From positions 1 through 64,000 of the forward strand of contig JAKVCP010000010.1 of assembly GCA_022448925.1 (NCBI GenBank): a DNA stretch of 64,000 nucleotides. Reading direction: 5' to 3'. The DNA is from Paracoccaceae bacterium. Its GTDB lineage: Bacteria; Pseudomonadota; Alphaproteobacteria; Rhodobacterales; Rhodobacteraceae. Below, one piece after another: positions 46,840 to 57,358 of the stretch. How positions within the stretch are numbered: the stretch's first letter is position 1; every line of letters starts with the position of its first letter. The translations under genes were made by a program, and so were the position numbers. Below the pieces are notes generated by a model that saw only the letters and a list, made by a program, of their open reading frames with translations, searched no databases and was not told the DNA's origin.

Positions 46840-47197
46840 CCGCCGCGCGGCCTCGCTGCGCACCTGCATCAGGATCTGACCCGGCCGGTTCAGACCCGTT
46901 CCGTCCTGACCGTTGCCCCGATGGTAATCCATTGGGGCGATTTCCACGATCTCTTGCGCGCCCGTGCCCAAAAGCAGGGCTCGCGGCGCCTTATGTGTGC
47001 GGAACTTCGCCCGCATTGGCGTCCTTGGGCCGGTTCGCGTTGCGGATCTTTTCGCGATACTCCGTGTCGTGAAACTTCTGCGCCTGAAAATAGTGTTCGA
47101 CCCTGCGCCACCACTCGCCCTGCATCTCGACACTGTAGGGTGCGAAATTTCAAAACGCGACGTAAGGGCCTGTTTGAGCGTAGAAATAGATCGTCAT
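46840..47197 (-). pseudogene. NADAR-family (YbiA-like) gene, broken
   Basis: Read leftward from ATG 47197, which overlaps the TfoX-like stop by ATGA. The frame gives YFYAQTGPYVAF, a TGA (47150-47152) where the family has serine, then NFAPYSVEMQGEWW, VEHYFQAQKFHD and NANRPKDA. After that about 25 residues are missing and the frame changes near 47016, resuming as MRAKFRTHKAP, LLLGTGAQEIVE and GQDGTGLNRPGQILMQVR. A TAA at 46991-46993 closes the first frame. So the gene has a nonsense change and a frameshifting deletion, and no stop of its own before the Nudix end. NADAR proteins act on ADP-ribosylated or N-glycosidic substrates; this copy cannot be functional. Confidence 0.85.
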
Positions 47198-47529
47198 GCT
47201 TTGGGTTTTTCGAGGACGCCAATGGCGTCCATCATCGCCTCAAATGCATCATCATCGACTGTCCGTCGCCCGGCTTTCAAAGCATCGAACTTGGCGCGCA
47301 ATGTGTCTTTTTCCTTACCTTTGCAATCGTTCCAAGGCCGACCTTGCAGCGCCATGTGCAACACATAGTACCCGATGAAATGAGGTCGCGTTCCAGCGTC
47401 CATCATTTTGGCATAGGCCGCATCGGCACCGATTTCGCGCAGAGTTTCGGCATCGGGGATGCCGGCCCGCTTGCAGGCCTGTTCGACAGCGGGTCCGAGA
47501 TTGCGGATGGAAGAGATCGGCGTCGGCAT
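47194..47529 (-). CDS. TfoX/Sxy C-terminal-domain protein
   Basis: 111 residues. The pattern SIRNLGPAVEQACKRAGI, then LREIGADAAYAKMMDAG is the TfoX C-terminal helix-hairpin domain; the N-terminal TfoX domain is not present. TfoX/Sxy proteins favour competence gene expression in some gammaproteobacteria, but stand-alone C-domains in alphaproteobacteria have no proven role. It starts 6 bases after the PEP-mutase-like gene and overlaps the NADAR remnant, so it is in a leftward operon with the aminotransferase. Its own frame is intact. Confidence 0.85.
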   Translation of the reverse strand: MPTPISSIRNLGPAVEQACKRAGIPDAETLREIGADAAYAKMMDAGTRPHFIGYYVLHMALQGRPWNDCKGKEKDTLRAKFDALKAGRRTVDDDAFEAMMDAIGVLEKPKA

Positions 47530-47535
47530 CGGATG

Positions 47536-48351
47536 TCAGCGGTCCAAAAGAGGGTCGACTTGGGTGGCGCTCAGGCCTTTGGACAGGCTCGAAAAATCGC
47601 CTTGGTCGAACATTGCGCGCGCCGTGTCGTGGATAACGCGATGGGTCACACGCGCCAGCGATGACCCAAGCGAAATACGCGCTGCACCAGCGCGGGCAAA
47701 ATCCGCGACATGCGCCTTGGTGAAGGGGCCGGCAGCCAGCGCATTCACCGGCACATCGACCGAGGCGCAGATCCGCGCCAGCCCGTCAAACCCCGGCGGC
47801 ACCGGTATATAAACGCAATCCGCCCCGGCCAGGGCAAAGGCCTGAACCCGGCGGATCGCCTCGTTCAGGTCATAGGCTTGATGCATGACGCCATCGGCCC
47901 GGGCGGTCAGTACAAAGTCGTGCGGCAAAGCGCGGGCCGCAGCGGCTGCGGCCTGGATCCGCTCGACCGACAGATCATACTCGTAAGGTGTGTTGCCAGG
48001 CAGGTCGATGTCTTCGATGCAGATCCCGGCTAGCCCCACCTCAGCGGCGAGACGGACAGTCTCTGCGCAGGTCTCGGGGGCGGTGCCAAAGCCGTTCTCG
48101 AAATCGCCCTGGACGGGCACTGTCAGGGCTGCAACAAGATCCTGCGCATGTGCCAGCGCCTCGTCTCGGGTGACCTGGCCAAGGTCGGGGCGGCCCAGCG
48201 TGAAGGCATGTGCAGCCGATGAGGTGGCAATGGCCTTGGCGCCCAAAGCCTCTAGCATGCGGGCAGAGCCGCGGTCCCAGGCATTGGCAAGAATAAAGGG
48301 ATCTGCGGGCACATGCAGCGCGCGAAAGGTGGCGCCCCTGTCATGTGTCAA
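47536..48351 (-). CDS. Isocitrate lyase/PEP mutase superfamily protein
   Basis: 271 residues. The N-terminal ILANAWDRGSARMLEALG and TSSAAHAFTLGRPD, the metal-binding VQGDFENGFG and GICIEDI, and TARADGV are typical of the PEP mutase/2-methylisocitrate lyase group. It cleaves or rearranges a short oxo-acid, but the reaction is not identified: the KxCGH of isocitrate lyase is absent. It starts at TTG (no ATG in frame before the conserved part) and overlaps the aminotransferase end by 11 bases. The two are probably co-expressed. Confidence 0.85.
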   Translation of the reverse strand: MTHDRGATFRALHVPADPFILANAWDRGSARMLEALGAKAIATSSAAHAFTLGRPDLGQVTRDEALAHAQDLVAALTVPVQGDFENGFGTAPETCAETVRLAAEVGLAGICIEDIDLPGNTPYEYDLSVERIQAAAAAARALPHDFVLTARADGVMHQAYDLNEAIRRVQAFALAGADCVYIPVPPGFDGLARICASVDVPVNALAAGPFTKAHVADFARAGAARISLGSSLARVTHRVIHDTARAMFDQGDFSSLSKGLSATQVDPLLDR

Positions 48352-49522
48352 CTGTCAGGGCCTTTGCAAAATCGCACAGGGTTCGCAGTGCGTCGGCAAA
48401 CCGCGCATCGTCGACTGTCATGGCCACGCGAATGTGTCCCGCGGCGCTGTTGCCAAAACTTTCGCCTGGCATAACCGCAATCTTGTGGGCATCCAGAAGC
48501 GCGTTGGCAAAGCCTTCGCCGGTCAAGCCCGTCGCGCGGACATCCAGCATGAGATACATGGCACCGCCTGGTGGAATGGCGCGCACGATTTGCTGTTGGT
48601 CCAGAATTTCCAGCGCCAGGCTTCGCCGTCGCAGAAACGGTGCGGCGACCTGCGCCTCAAAGGCCGCTCCGCGCTCAAGCGCGAAAAGCGCGGCGTCCTG
48701 AATGTATCCCGGCACCCCATAGGTGGTGGTTGTGGCAAGATCAATCAGGCGCGCGACCACCTCTTCGGAACTGACGATCCAGCCGATGCGACTGCCGGTC
48801 ATCGCGTGGCTTTTGGACATCGATCCAATAACCAGCGTGCGCGCGGCCATGTCGGGCAGGGCGCGGGGGCTGAGGTGTGTGCCTTCCCAAACCTGGGTGT
48901 CATAGACCTCGTCCGAGATTATCCAAAGATCATGGTCCTCTGCGATCCCTGCGATCATTTCAAGCGTGGCGCGGGGATAGACCGTTCCGGTTGGATTGTT
49001 CGGAGAGTTGATCAACAGGCTGCGGGCCGTCGGGGCAGCCGTTTGAAGGGCTGCGCGTTGCGGCAAAAACGCATCACGAGAGCGTGTCTCAACTGCGCGG
49101 GGCACCGCTCCGGCTGCACGCAAAGAGGCAGGGTAGGTGGCATAGTACGGGTCAACATACAGCGCTGTATCACCGGGATTGCAGACCGCCATATGCGCCG
49201 AGAACAGACCAGATTGCCCGCCCGGTGTGATCATCACATTGTCGCGCGTGGTTGGCACGCCCGTGCCGCGTTGGACCCGCGCAGCCACATGATCACGCAG
49301 AGCAGCAACACCGGGAACCATGGCATAGCCCGTGTGTCCGGCCTTGGCTGCTGTGTACATGGCCTCAAGCACTGATGCGTCGGTGCGAATATCATGTTCA
49401 CCGATGGTCAATTCGGTGATTTCCTGCCCCTCGGCGACCATTTGGCGGGCACGGTAGAAGACCTCCCATCCGTCAGAGCCATCGTTGTTAAGTGTCGTGA
49501 TGCGGGTGGAAAGAGCTGGCAT
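48341..49522 (-). CDS. Class I/II PLP-dependent aminotransferase
   Basis: 393 residues from ATG 49522. Fold-type I features: YAMVPGVAALRDHVA, TPGGQSGLF, SPNNPTGTV, SDEVYD, and the PLP lysine in SMSKSHAMTGSRIGW, then the arginine of GHIRVAMTV that binds the carboxylate. It resembles aspartate/aromatic aminotransferase-like proteins without clear substrate. An open frame starts 20 codons earlier, but the family begins at MPALSTRI. First gene of the run aminotransferase, PEP-mutase-like, TfoX-like, NADAR remnant. The 279 bases between it and soxR show no gene. Confidence 0.92.
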   Translation of the reverse strand: MPALSTRITTLNNDGSDGWEVFYRARQMVAEGQEITELTIGEHDIRTDASVLEAMYTAAKAGHTGYAMVPGVAALRDHVAARVQRGTGVPTTRDNVMITPGGQSGLFSAHMAVCNPGDTALYVDPYYATYPASLRAAGAVPRAVETRSRDAFLPQRAALQTAAPTARSLLINSPNNPTGTVYPRATLEMIAGIAEDHDLWIISDEVYDTQVWEGTHLSPRALPDMAARTLVIGSMSKSHAMTGSRIGWIVSSEEVVARLIDLATTTTYGVPGYIQDAALFALERGAAFEAQVAAPFLRRRSLALEILDQQQIVRAIPPGGAMYLMLDVRATGLTGEGFANALLDAHKIAVMPGESFGNSAAGHIRVAMTVDDARFADALRTLCDFAKALTVDT

Positions 49523-49801
49523 GACAGGTGATCCATAAGACGAGTCTCGATGCATCTGACAGCGGATTTTGCCAGAGCTCAACCCGTCTTGTTCGTAAAA
49601 AGGCGCGCGGTTTGCCTAAGTGTCATTTGCGGGCTTGGTTGGGCTTGGCGGATGATGCGCCTTTTGCCGCAAACAGGCACCTGTGGCCGGTTGGGGGCAA
49701 ACCACGCCAAAGATCGCCAAACAGGGTTGCGGACATGAGCCACCGAAATTGGCATCGGGCGGATTGCCAGAGGGGCGGTCAGCCAACTGGCAGGTATTGT
49801 G

Positions 49802-50263
49802 TCACTCATTCAGCTCGGGCGTGTCTCCCATCAGAAAGCGGGGGCCTGCGCCGCGTCTCGCGGCCCGGTCGTCCTGATTGTAAAGACGGCACTTCGCCAG
49901 CGACAGACATCCGCAGCCGATGCAGCCATCCAGTCTGTCACGCAAGGCCTGCATCTGGGCAATCCGCCGATCCAGATCTTTTTGGAAGCTGCGCGAAATC
50001 CGGGACCAGTCAGCTTTTGTCGGAGTGCGGTGTTCGGGCAGTTTCGTCAGTTCGGCCCGTATTTCTGAAAGGGTGAAGCCCAAGCCTTGCGCGATCATGA
50101 CGAATGACAGCCGCCGAACGTCGGCCCTGTCAAAGCGGCGTTGCCCCGTGTCGTTGCGCCATGGATGGATAAGCCCCTGTTCTTCGTAGAATCGAATGGC
50201 CGAGTCCGCGAGCCCTGTCCGCTTGGAAACTTGGCCGATCGACAGGCCGTTTCTTTTTAACAT
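49802..50263 (-). CDS. soxR: Redox-sensitive transcriptional activator SoxR
   Basis: 153 residues from the ATG at 50263; a TTG four codons upstream is unlikely. MerR-type helix-turn-helix at 7-25 (LSIGQVSKRTGLADSAIRFYE region), dimerisation helix about 80-112, and the [2Fe-2S] ligands C114, C117, C119 and C125 in CIGCGC...C, the same spacing as E. coli SoxR. Oxidation of the cluster, for example by redox-active dyes or antibiotics, activates target promoters. No soxS is present, as in nearly all non-enteric bacteria. The divergent VOC gene carries the SoxR-type promoter. Confidence 0.95.
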   Translation of the reverse strand: MLKRNGLSIGQVSKRTGLADSAIRFYEEQGLIHPWRNDTGQRRFDRADVRRLSFVMIAQGLGFTLSEIRAELTKLPEHRTPTKADWSRISRSFQKDLDRRIAQMQALRDRLDGCIGCGCLSLAKCRLYNQDDRAARRGAGPRFLMGDTPELNE

Positions 50264-50288
50264 ATTGTAATTCAAAATTTTAATGATC

Positions 50289-50319
50289 TTGACCTAAAGT
50301 ATACTTGAACAAATAGCCT
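50289..50319 (+). promoter_or_regulatory. SoxR-controlled promoter of the VOC gene
   Basis: The -35 TTGACC (50289-50294) and -10 TAGCCT (50314-50319) are separated by 19 bases, the overlong spacer needed by MerR/SoxR activators. Between them and into the -35 sits CCTAAAGTATACTTGAAC (50293-50310), an 18-base palindrome close to the E. coli SoxR box CCTCAAGTTAACTTGAGG. Direction fits the VOC gene, whose ATG at 50350 comes after an AAAAGGA ribosome site. Confidence 0.88.
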
Positions 50320-50349
50320 ATGTCCACCGCAACAAGAAAAGGACAGGCC

Positions 50350-50730
50350 ATGTCTGCAAGACTGGAACATGCCAACATCACCGTTGATGATCCGCAAGCG
50401 ATCGCAAAACAGCTCATGGAGCTGTTTGACTGGACGATCCGTTGGGAGGGGCCTTCGCTGGACAACGGTCATACGCTGCATGTTGGCAACGACACGAGCT
50501 ATATCGCGATCTACAGACCCGCTGAGGCCCCGCAGGGCCCAACCCGACGCTATGTGAACCGTGGAGGATTGAACCACATTGGTGTGGTTGTCGACGACAT
50601 CTCTGCGGCCGAGGATCGGGTTCTGAAAATGGGCTATCAGCCCCACAGTCACGCCGATTATGAACCCGGCAAGCGCTTTTATTTCGAAGGCCCGGGTGCC
50701 ATTGAATACGAGGTTGTCTGTTATGCTTGA
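50350..50730 (+). CDS. VOC-superfamily (glyoxalase-like) protein
   Basis: 126 residues from ATG 50350; an in-frame ATG at 50320 would lie upstream of the transcription start, so it cannot be the start from the SoxR promoter. Two beta-alpha-beta-beta-beta modules: LEHANITVDDPQAIAKQL and NHIGVVVDDISAAEDRV, with a metal-like pattern H8 and H80-type histidines and the C-terminal E in IEYEVVCYA. The family includes glyoxalase I, fosfomycin- and bleomycin-binding proteins and dioxygenases. Being the direct SoxR target suggests a detoxification role, perhaps for a redox-cycling compound or an aldehyde; inference only. Confidence 0.9.
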   Translation: MSARLEHANITVDDPQAIAKQLMELFDWTIRWEGPSLDNGHTLHVGNDTSYIAIYRPAEAPQGPTRRYVNRGGLNHIGVVVDDISAAEDRVLKMGYQPHSHADYEPGKRFYFEGPGAIEYEVVCYA

Positions 50731-50894
50731 ATTCGGCCCCAACCTGCCAATGCATTATATTATAGGGGACGCATCTCAGGGCCAAGGGCGCGGATATGGG
50801 AGTTTGGGTCCCCGCCTCGAACGCGCGCGTGTCCGGATCGCCTGTGATGGCGCGACACAAAAAAGAACCTTTGTGATGACCCGTTGGACCGCTC

Positions 50895-51812
50895 ATGACT
50901 GTTAACTTTTCCCGTGCCGGATTGGCGCCTTTACTTTTGGTCTATGTCGGCGTTTTGACAGGGGTGACCGCCCCGCTTGGCAAACTGGGGGCCGAGGCGG
51001 GCATCTCGCCTTTGGTCTGGGCTGCCATCGTGTCCTCCGGAGTTGCACTTTTGCTGGCCCCGTGGCTTGCCTGGCAGGGGCGGCTTGCGCTGCCACGCGG
51101 GGCGGCTGTGCGCTATGTGATAATCGCTGGCCTGATCACCTTTGTGGGCGCCAACCTGGTGCTTTTTGTTGCTCTGCCGCGGCTTGGGGCTGGCCAGATG
51201 GGGTTGATGTTTGCGCTGTCACCGGTGATGACGCTGGCGCTGGCCTCGTTGGCTGGGCTACGACGGCCGGGCGTTCTGGGCCTGGTGGGGGTCATGGTGG
51301 GCATGATGGGGGCCATTCTTGTGGCTGCTGCCCGCATGGGCGAGGGGGCAGATCTTGGGTTGTGGTCGCTCTTTGGGCTGGTGATGCCGCTATTGCTGGC
51401 CATCGGAAATGTCTACCGGACGCTTGACTGGCCCGACGGCGCTGATCCAGCGGTGCTTGCGATGTGGTCCCATGCTGTGGCGCTTGCGGTCTTTTTTGCG
51501 CTGATCCTCGGACTGGGCGTGTCGCCGGAGCCGGTTCTGTCTGCCGCGCCCTGGGTGGTGATGGCGCAACTGGAGGTCTCGGCCGTCACCTTCCCAGCGT
51601 TCTTTTTGCTGCAACGGGTTGGCGGTCCGGTGATGCTTAGCCAATTGGGGTATGTTGCGGCCGCAACAGGTTTCCTGATTGCAGTGGCGCTGATGGGCGA
51701 GATCTTTGGCCCACTGGCCTGGGTCGGTGTCGGATTCATAGTGCTGGGTATTTTTGCGACGATTCTGGATGGTCGCATTCCCGGCTTTGCAAATCGTGGG
51801 GCGGCGTGCTAA
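50895..51812 (+). CDS. EamA/DMT-family transporter
   Basis: 305 residues with ten hydrophobic segments in two EamA halves (PLLLVYVGVLTGVTAPLGKLG at the start and the second repeat from about 140). Inner-membrane drug/metabolite exporter family; substrate unknown. It starts 164 bases after the VOC gene, beyond a possible separate promoter, so it may be either read-through of the SoxR unit or independent. No terminator was found between the two. Alanine- and valine-rich, GC-high codons typical of the window. Confidence 0.88.
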   Translation: MTVNFSRAGLAPLLLVYVGVLTGVTAPLGKLGAEAGISPLVWAAIVSSGVALLLAPWLAWQGRLALPRGAAVRYVIIAGLITFVGANLVLFVALPRLGAGQMGLMFALSPVMTLALASLAGLRRPGVLGLVGVMVGMMGAILVAAARMGEGADLGLWSLFGLVMPLLLAIGNVYRTLDWPDGADPAVLAMWSHAVALAVFFALILGLGVSPEPVLSAAPWVVMAQLEVSAVTFPAFFLLQRVGGPVMLSQLGYVAAATGFLIAVALMGEIFGPLAWVGVGFIVLGIFATILDGRIPGFANRGAAC

Positions 51813-51948
51813 GCCGCCCTCATGAAGACGGTAGCTTTCATCACTTGCCACTGTATTCCCTGCTGATTTTTCTTGCGGGCCGGTCTTCTTGTTTCAAATC
51901 TGATCCGAAGTTGCTAAGCCCGCGGCGCGCGCGACGAAGGACGGACTG

Positions 51949-53393
<1,445 letters not shown>

Positions 53394-53397
<4 letters not shown>

Positions 53398-55004
53398 CAC
53401 GCGAGCAGCTTTACATCTATGACACCACGCTTCGGGACGGGCAGCAGACCCAGGGCGTGCAATTCTCGACCGATGAAAAAGTGCGGATCGCCACGGCGCT
53501 GGATGACCTTGGTCTTGATTACATCGAAGGCGGCTGGCCGGGCGCCAACCCGACCGACAGTGCATTTTTCGCCGCCGCGCCCCAGACGCGAGCCACGATG
53601 ACGGCCTTTGGTATGACCAAGCGGGCAGGGCGCTCGGCAGCCAACGACGAGGTGCTGGCAGGTGTGATGAACGCGGGCACGCGGGCTGTTTGTGTGGTGG
53701 GCAAGGCGCATGATTTCCATGTCACGACGGCTTTGGGAATCACCTTGGATGAAAACCTGCTGAACATCCGTGAAAGTCTGGCGCATCTTGTCGATCAGGG
53801 CCGCGAGGCCCTGTTCGATGCGGAACATTTTTTTGATGGATACAAATCGAATCCTGAGTATGCGCTGGCAGCCATAACCGCGGCATTTGAGGCAGGCGCG
53901 CGTTGGATCGTGCTGTGCGACACCAATGGCGGAACCCTCCCGGCCGAGATCTCTCGGATCACCGGCGCGGTTATCGCAGCGGGGATTCCGGGTCATCGTC
54001 TGGGCATCCATAGCCACAATGACACCGAGAATGCAGTGGCCTGTTCCCTGGCGGCCGTTGACGCGGGTGCTCGGCAGATTCAGGGCACGCTGAACGGGTT
54101 GGGCGAACGCTGTGGAAATGCCAATCTGACATCGTTGATCCCGACCTTGTTGTTGAAAGAACCCTACGCAAGCTCCTATGACATCGGCATAAACCGGGCG
54201 TCGCTGCAGGACCTGACCAAGGTCAGCCGCATGCTCGACGATATTCTCAACCGTGTGCCTTTGAAGCAGGCCCCCTATGTTGGGGCTTCGGCCTTTGCCC
54301 ACAAGGCGGGATTGCATGCCAGCGCAATCCTCAAGGATCCCTCGACCTATGAACACGTTGATCCCGGCGTTGTTGGCAATGGCCGGATCATCCCGATGTC
54401 GAACCAGGCTGGACAGTCTAACCTGCGCAAGCGACTGGCAGATGCGGGTCTTGAAATCGACAAGGGCGATCCGGCTTTGGCGCGCATTCTGGATCGGGTA
54501 AAAACCCGCGAGACAGAGGGATATTCCTATGATACCGCGCAGGCGTCTTTCGAACTCCTGGCCCGCGGCGAACTTGGCCAATTGCCCGATTTCTTTGAGG
54601 TCAAGCGCTATCGCGTGACGGTCGAACGTCGCAAAAACAAGTATGACCAAATGATTTCGCTGTCCGAGGCCGTGGTTGTCGTAAAGGTCGACGACGTCAA
54701 GAAAATGTCTGTCAGCGACTCGATGGATGAAATCGGCAGCGATCGCGGGCCGGTCAATGCGCTGGCAAAAGCGCTGGCAAAGGATCTGGGGCGGTATCAG
54801 GGCAATATAGACGACATGCGTCTTGTCGATTTCAAGGTTCGGATCACCCAGGCCGGGACCGAAGCGGTCACACGTGTCGTGATCGACAGCGAGGATGGGC
54901 AGGGGCGACGGTGGTCGACCGTTGGCGTCAGCGCCAATATCGTGGATGCGAGTTTCGAGGCCCTGCTGGACGCGGTGCGCTGGAAAATTCTGAGGGACAC
55001 ATGA
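53394..55004 (+). CDS. cimA: Citramalate synthase
   Basis: 536 residues, Leu A-like. The catalytic opening [37 protein letters not shown] with the metal histidines, and [11 protein letters not shown] are seen; a C-terminal regulatory domain (about 400-536, with VTERRVVI-type segments) allows feedback control. It condenses pyruvate and acetyl-CoA to (R)-citramalate, a threonine-independent entry into isoleucine synthesis. The [14 protein letters not shown] segment is a CimA signature, distinguishing it from 2-isopropylmalate synthase. A 246-base spacer without a gene follows. Confidence 0.94.
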
Positions 55005-55250
55005 ACGCCGGGCAGTGGTGCCGGGTTGGCCTAGGGGCTCATCCCCGGGCTATTGGCACGCAACAGGACCCAATGCGGCACCTTGGCGCGGTGAAGCGCG
55101 TCTTGACGCCGGTCCATGGGCGTCAGATCTTGGGTGGCTCTTTGCGCTGTGCCTGGATGTCGTCGCGGCGGCGCACTGGCCTTTGTACGGGCTCTGCGCC
55201 CCACAGAGGTGCCCGGCGGTGCCTTCGAACACGGGTGGGGTAGATCGCTT

Positions 55251-56009
55251 ATGGACAGGGACACGATTGCCTGTGCCAAGCTGGTAGAAAGAGGCGATGC
55301 AGACCGATTTGCCGCTGCCATGGCGGCACCAGTGTCGGCGCGGGGGGTTCTTTTCCCGCTGTACGCCTTTAACCTAGAGGTCGCGCGGGCGCCTTGGGTA
55401 ACGCAAGAGACCATGATTGCCGAGATGCGCCTGCAATGGTGGCGCGATGCGCTCGACGAGATCGCTGCGGGGGGCATTGTGCGCCGGCATGAAGTTGTGA
55501 CCCCCCTGGCGCATGTGCTTGACGCACATGGCGCGCAGTTGCTGGACAGGCTGGTGGCCGCGCGGCGCTGGGACATTTATCGTGATCCGTTCGAAGATGC
55601 AGAGCATTTCGACCGCTACCTGACAGAAACGTCAGGCCATTTGATGGTGGCTTGCGCCAGGTCGCTTGGTGCGCGCGACGACGGGCTTTTTCTGGATCTC
55701 GGTTGGGCTGCGGGTCTTGCCAACTTTCTGCGGGCGATCCCTGACCTTGAACGTCAGGGAAAGCAGCCTCTTGTTGATGCGCGGGCTGATGCGCTTGCAA
55801 CCTTGGCACACCGGGGGCTGGACAAGTTGACGCGCGCCAAAACCTTGCCCAGCTCGGCGCGTCCGGCAATTCTGGCAGCATGGCAAGCTGGACCGATCCT
55901 TCGTCAGGCGGTGGCTGATCCGCAGCGTATCACCTCGGGTCGTCTGGGACTGTCCGAATTCTCGCGCAGAGCGCGGCTGTCCTGGGTTGCCCTGACCGGA
56001 CGGCTTTAG
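55251..56009 (+). CDS. Squalene/phytoene synthase family protein
   Basis: 252 residues from the ATG with GGGTGGGG 9 bases upstream; the longer open frame before it has no similarity. Seen: FPLYAFNLEVARA, MRLQWWRDALDEI (an aspartate-rich first motif), and RYLTETSGHLM, then the GLANFLRAIPDL pattern of the isoprenoid-synthase fold. The second DxxxD of true phytoene synthases is weakened, so it belongs to the NDUFAF6-like side, which assists complex I assembly or acts on unknown isoprenoids. Function is not decided. It converges on the MFS gene with a 4-base overlap of the stops. Confidence 0.85.
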   Translation: MDRDTIACAKLVERGDADRFAAAMAAPVSARGVLFPLYAFNLEVARAPWVTQETMIAEMRLQWWRDALDEIAAGGIVRRHEVVTPLAHVLDAHGAQLLDRLVAARRWDIYRDPFEDAEHFDRYLTETSGHLMVACARSLGARDDGLFLDLGWAAGLANFLRAIPDLERQGKQPLVDARADALATLAHRGLDKLTRAKTLPSSARPAILAAWQAGPILRQAVADPQRITSGRLGLSEFSRRARLSWVALTGRL

Positions 56010-57220
56010 GCAAGCCGATCGGCTGCTTGGCGCATCATCAGCCAGATCAAACAGCCTCCGGCCAGGATAAGGAACGGCGCCATGGCCATGTTCACGGCGG
56101 TCCAACCCTCGATGGCGGTGCCACCAGAGCAGTTCATAAGCCCGCCCGACGACAATGAGGCAACGGTGACGCCTCCGAAAACGATCAGGTCATTCATGCC
56201 CTGAATGCGCCCTCGCTCATTCGGGGTATGGGCGCTGGCAAGCATTGTCGTCGCGCCGATGAACCCGAAATTCCAGCCCAGCCCAAGAAGGATCAGCGCG
56301 ACAAAGAAGTTTTCAAGCGCAACGCCTTGCAGTGCCACAAGGCCTGCGCCCGTCAGGATCAAAAGCCCTGCAGCGACAATTCGTTCGACCCCGAATTTTG
56401 CAATAAGGTGACCGGTAAAGAATGACGGCGCAAACATTGCAAGCACGTGGGCGGTGACCACATCAGCGGCGGTGTTTGAGTCAAAGCCACAGCCGACAAC
56501 GGCCAGAGGGGTCGACGTCATCACAAGGTTCATCAAAGCATAGGACACCATGGCGCAGATGACCGACACAGCAATGCGCGGGGTGGTCAGCAGTTGCCAG
56601 CGTGTGCGCCCGGCCTCATTGGTCTGTGACGTGGACTCAAGTCTGGGAATGTCGAGAAAAACGAAAAGCAAGGACCCGAGAAGGTTCAACACGATAACAG
56701 CAATGTATGACCCCAGGAACGGGATGACATAGGCATCGCTGGTCAGTTTCACGAGTTGCGGCCCGATGACGGCCGAGGCCAATCCCCCCGCCATGACATA
56801 TGAAATCGCCTTTGGGCGGAACGTGTCAGATACTGTATCTGCGGCGGCAAACCGATAAAAGCCCTGTGCAGACATGTAGATACCGGTCAGCAATGACCCC
56901 AATAGGAAGAATGGGAAAGACGCCTGATACAGCCCCCAGGCTCCAACCGCCCCTCCCAGTGCGCCGCCCAGCGCGCCCAGGGCAAAGCCGGCGCGCCGGC
57001 CGTACCGTTGCATAAAGGCCGAAAGCGGCGCTGCCGTGATCATTGATCCAAGAACGATCAAGGAAATCGGAAGCGTTGCGTAGCACAGGTTCGTGGCCAG
57101 CGATTGGCCCGCAAGTCCGCCGATGGTGAAGATGATCGGCATTTGCGCGCCAAGAATGGCCTGCGCCAGTACCAGCAGCGTTACGTTGCGCGTCGCTGTT
57201 TTGGAATCTGTCGGTGTCAT
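56006..57220 (-). CDS. MFS transporter
   Basis: 404 residues from ATG 57220, twelve hydrophobic segments. The loop after helix 2 reads FMQRYGRRAG (the MFS A-motif in modified form) and a counterpart lies in the second half (IAKFGVERI). The family moves small molecules with protons. Similar to YajR-like exporters in length; the substrate is unknown. An ATG 18 codons upstream (57274) is an alternative; the shorter start has GCAGGG before it and begins near helix 1. It diverges from cobK by 138 bases. Confidence 0.88.
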   Translation of the reverse strand: MTPTDSKTATRNVTLLVLAQAILGAQMPIIFTIGGLAGQSLATNLCYATLPISLIVLGSMITAAPLSAFMQRYGRRAGFALGALGGALGGAVGAWGLYQASFPFFLLGSLLTGIYMSAQGFYRFAAADTVSDTFRPKAISYVMAGGLASAVIGPQLVKLTSDAYVIPFLGSYIAVIVLNLLGSLLFVFLDIPRLESTSQTNEAGRTRWQLLTTPRIAVSVICAMVSYALMNLVMTSTPLAVVGCGFDSNTAADVVTAHVLAMFAPSFFTGHLIAKFGVERIVAAGLLILTGAGLVALQGVALENFFVALILLGLGWNFGFIGATTMLASAHTPNERGRIQGMNDLIVFGGVTVASLSSGGLMNCSGGTAIEGWTAVNMAMAPFLILAGGCLIWLMMRQAADRLA

Positions 57221-57358
57221 ATGCCCTGCGTAGGCTGCCAAAACCTCGGCTGCAACGATAGAATTGTACTGCATGCCCGATTGCGTCCGGGCGATTGTAC
57301 TGACCCGTCAGCGCGGTTTCAGATGGCCAAGCGGAAAACGGCAGGGTAGGCCTTGGGT

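Noticed and set aside
49579-49809. A 76-codon minus-strand open frame between soxR and the aminotransferase
   Set aside because: No family similarity and no ribosome site; overlaps the soxR end.
55005-55250. A possible gene between cimA and the phytoene-synthase-like gene
   Set aside because: Several short frames exist but none has a ribosome site or recognisable family pattern.
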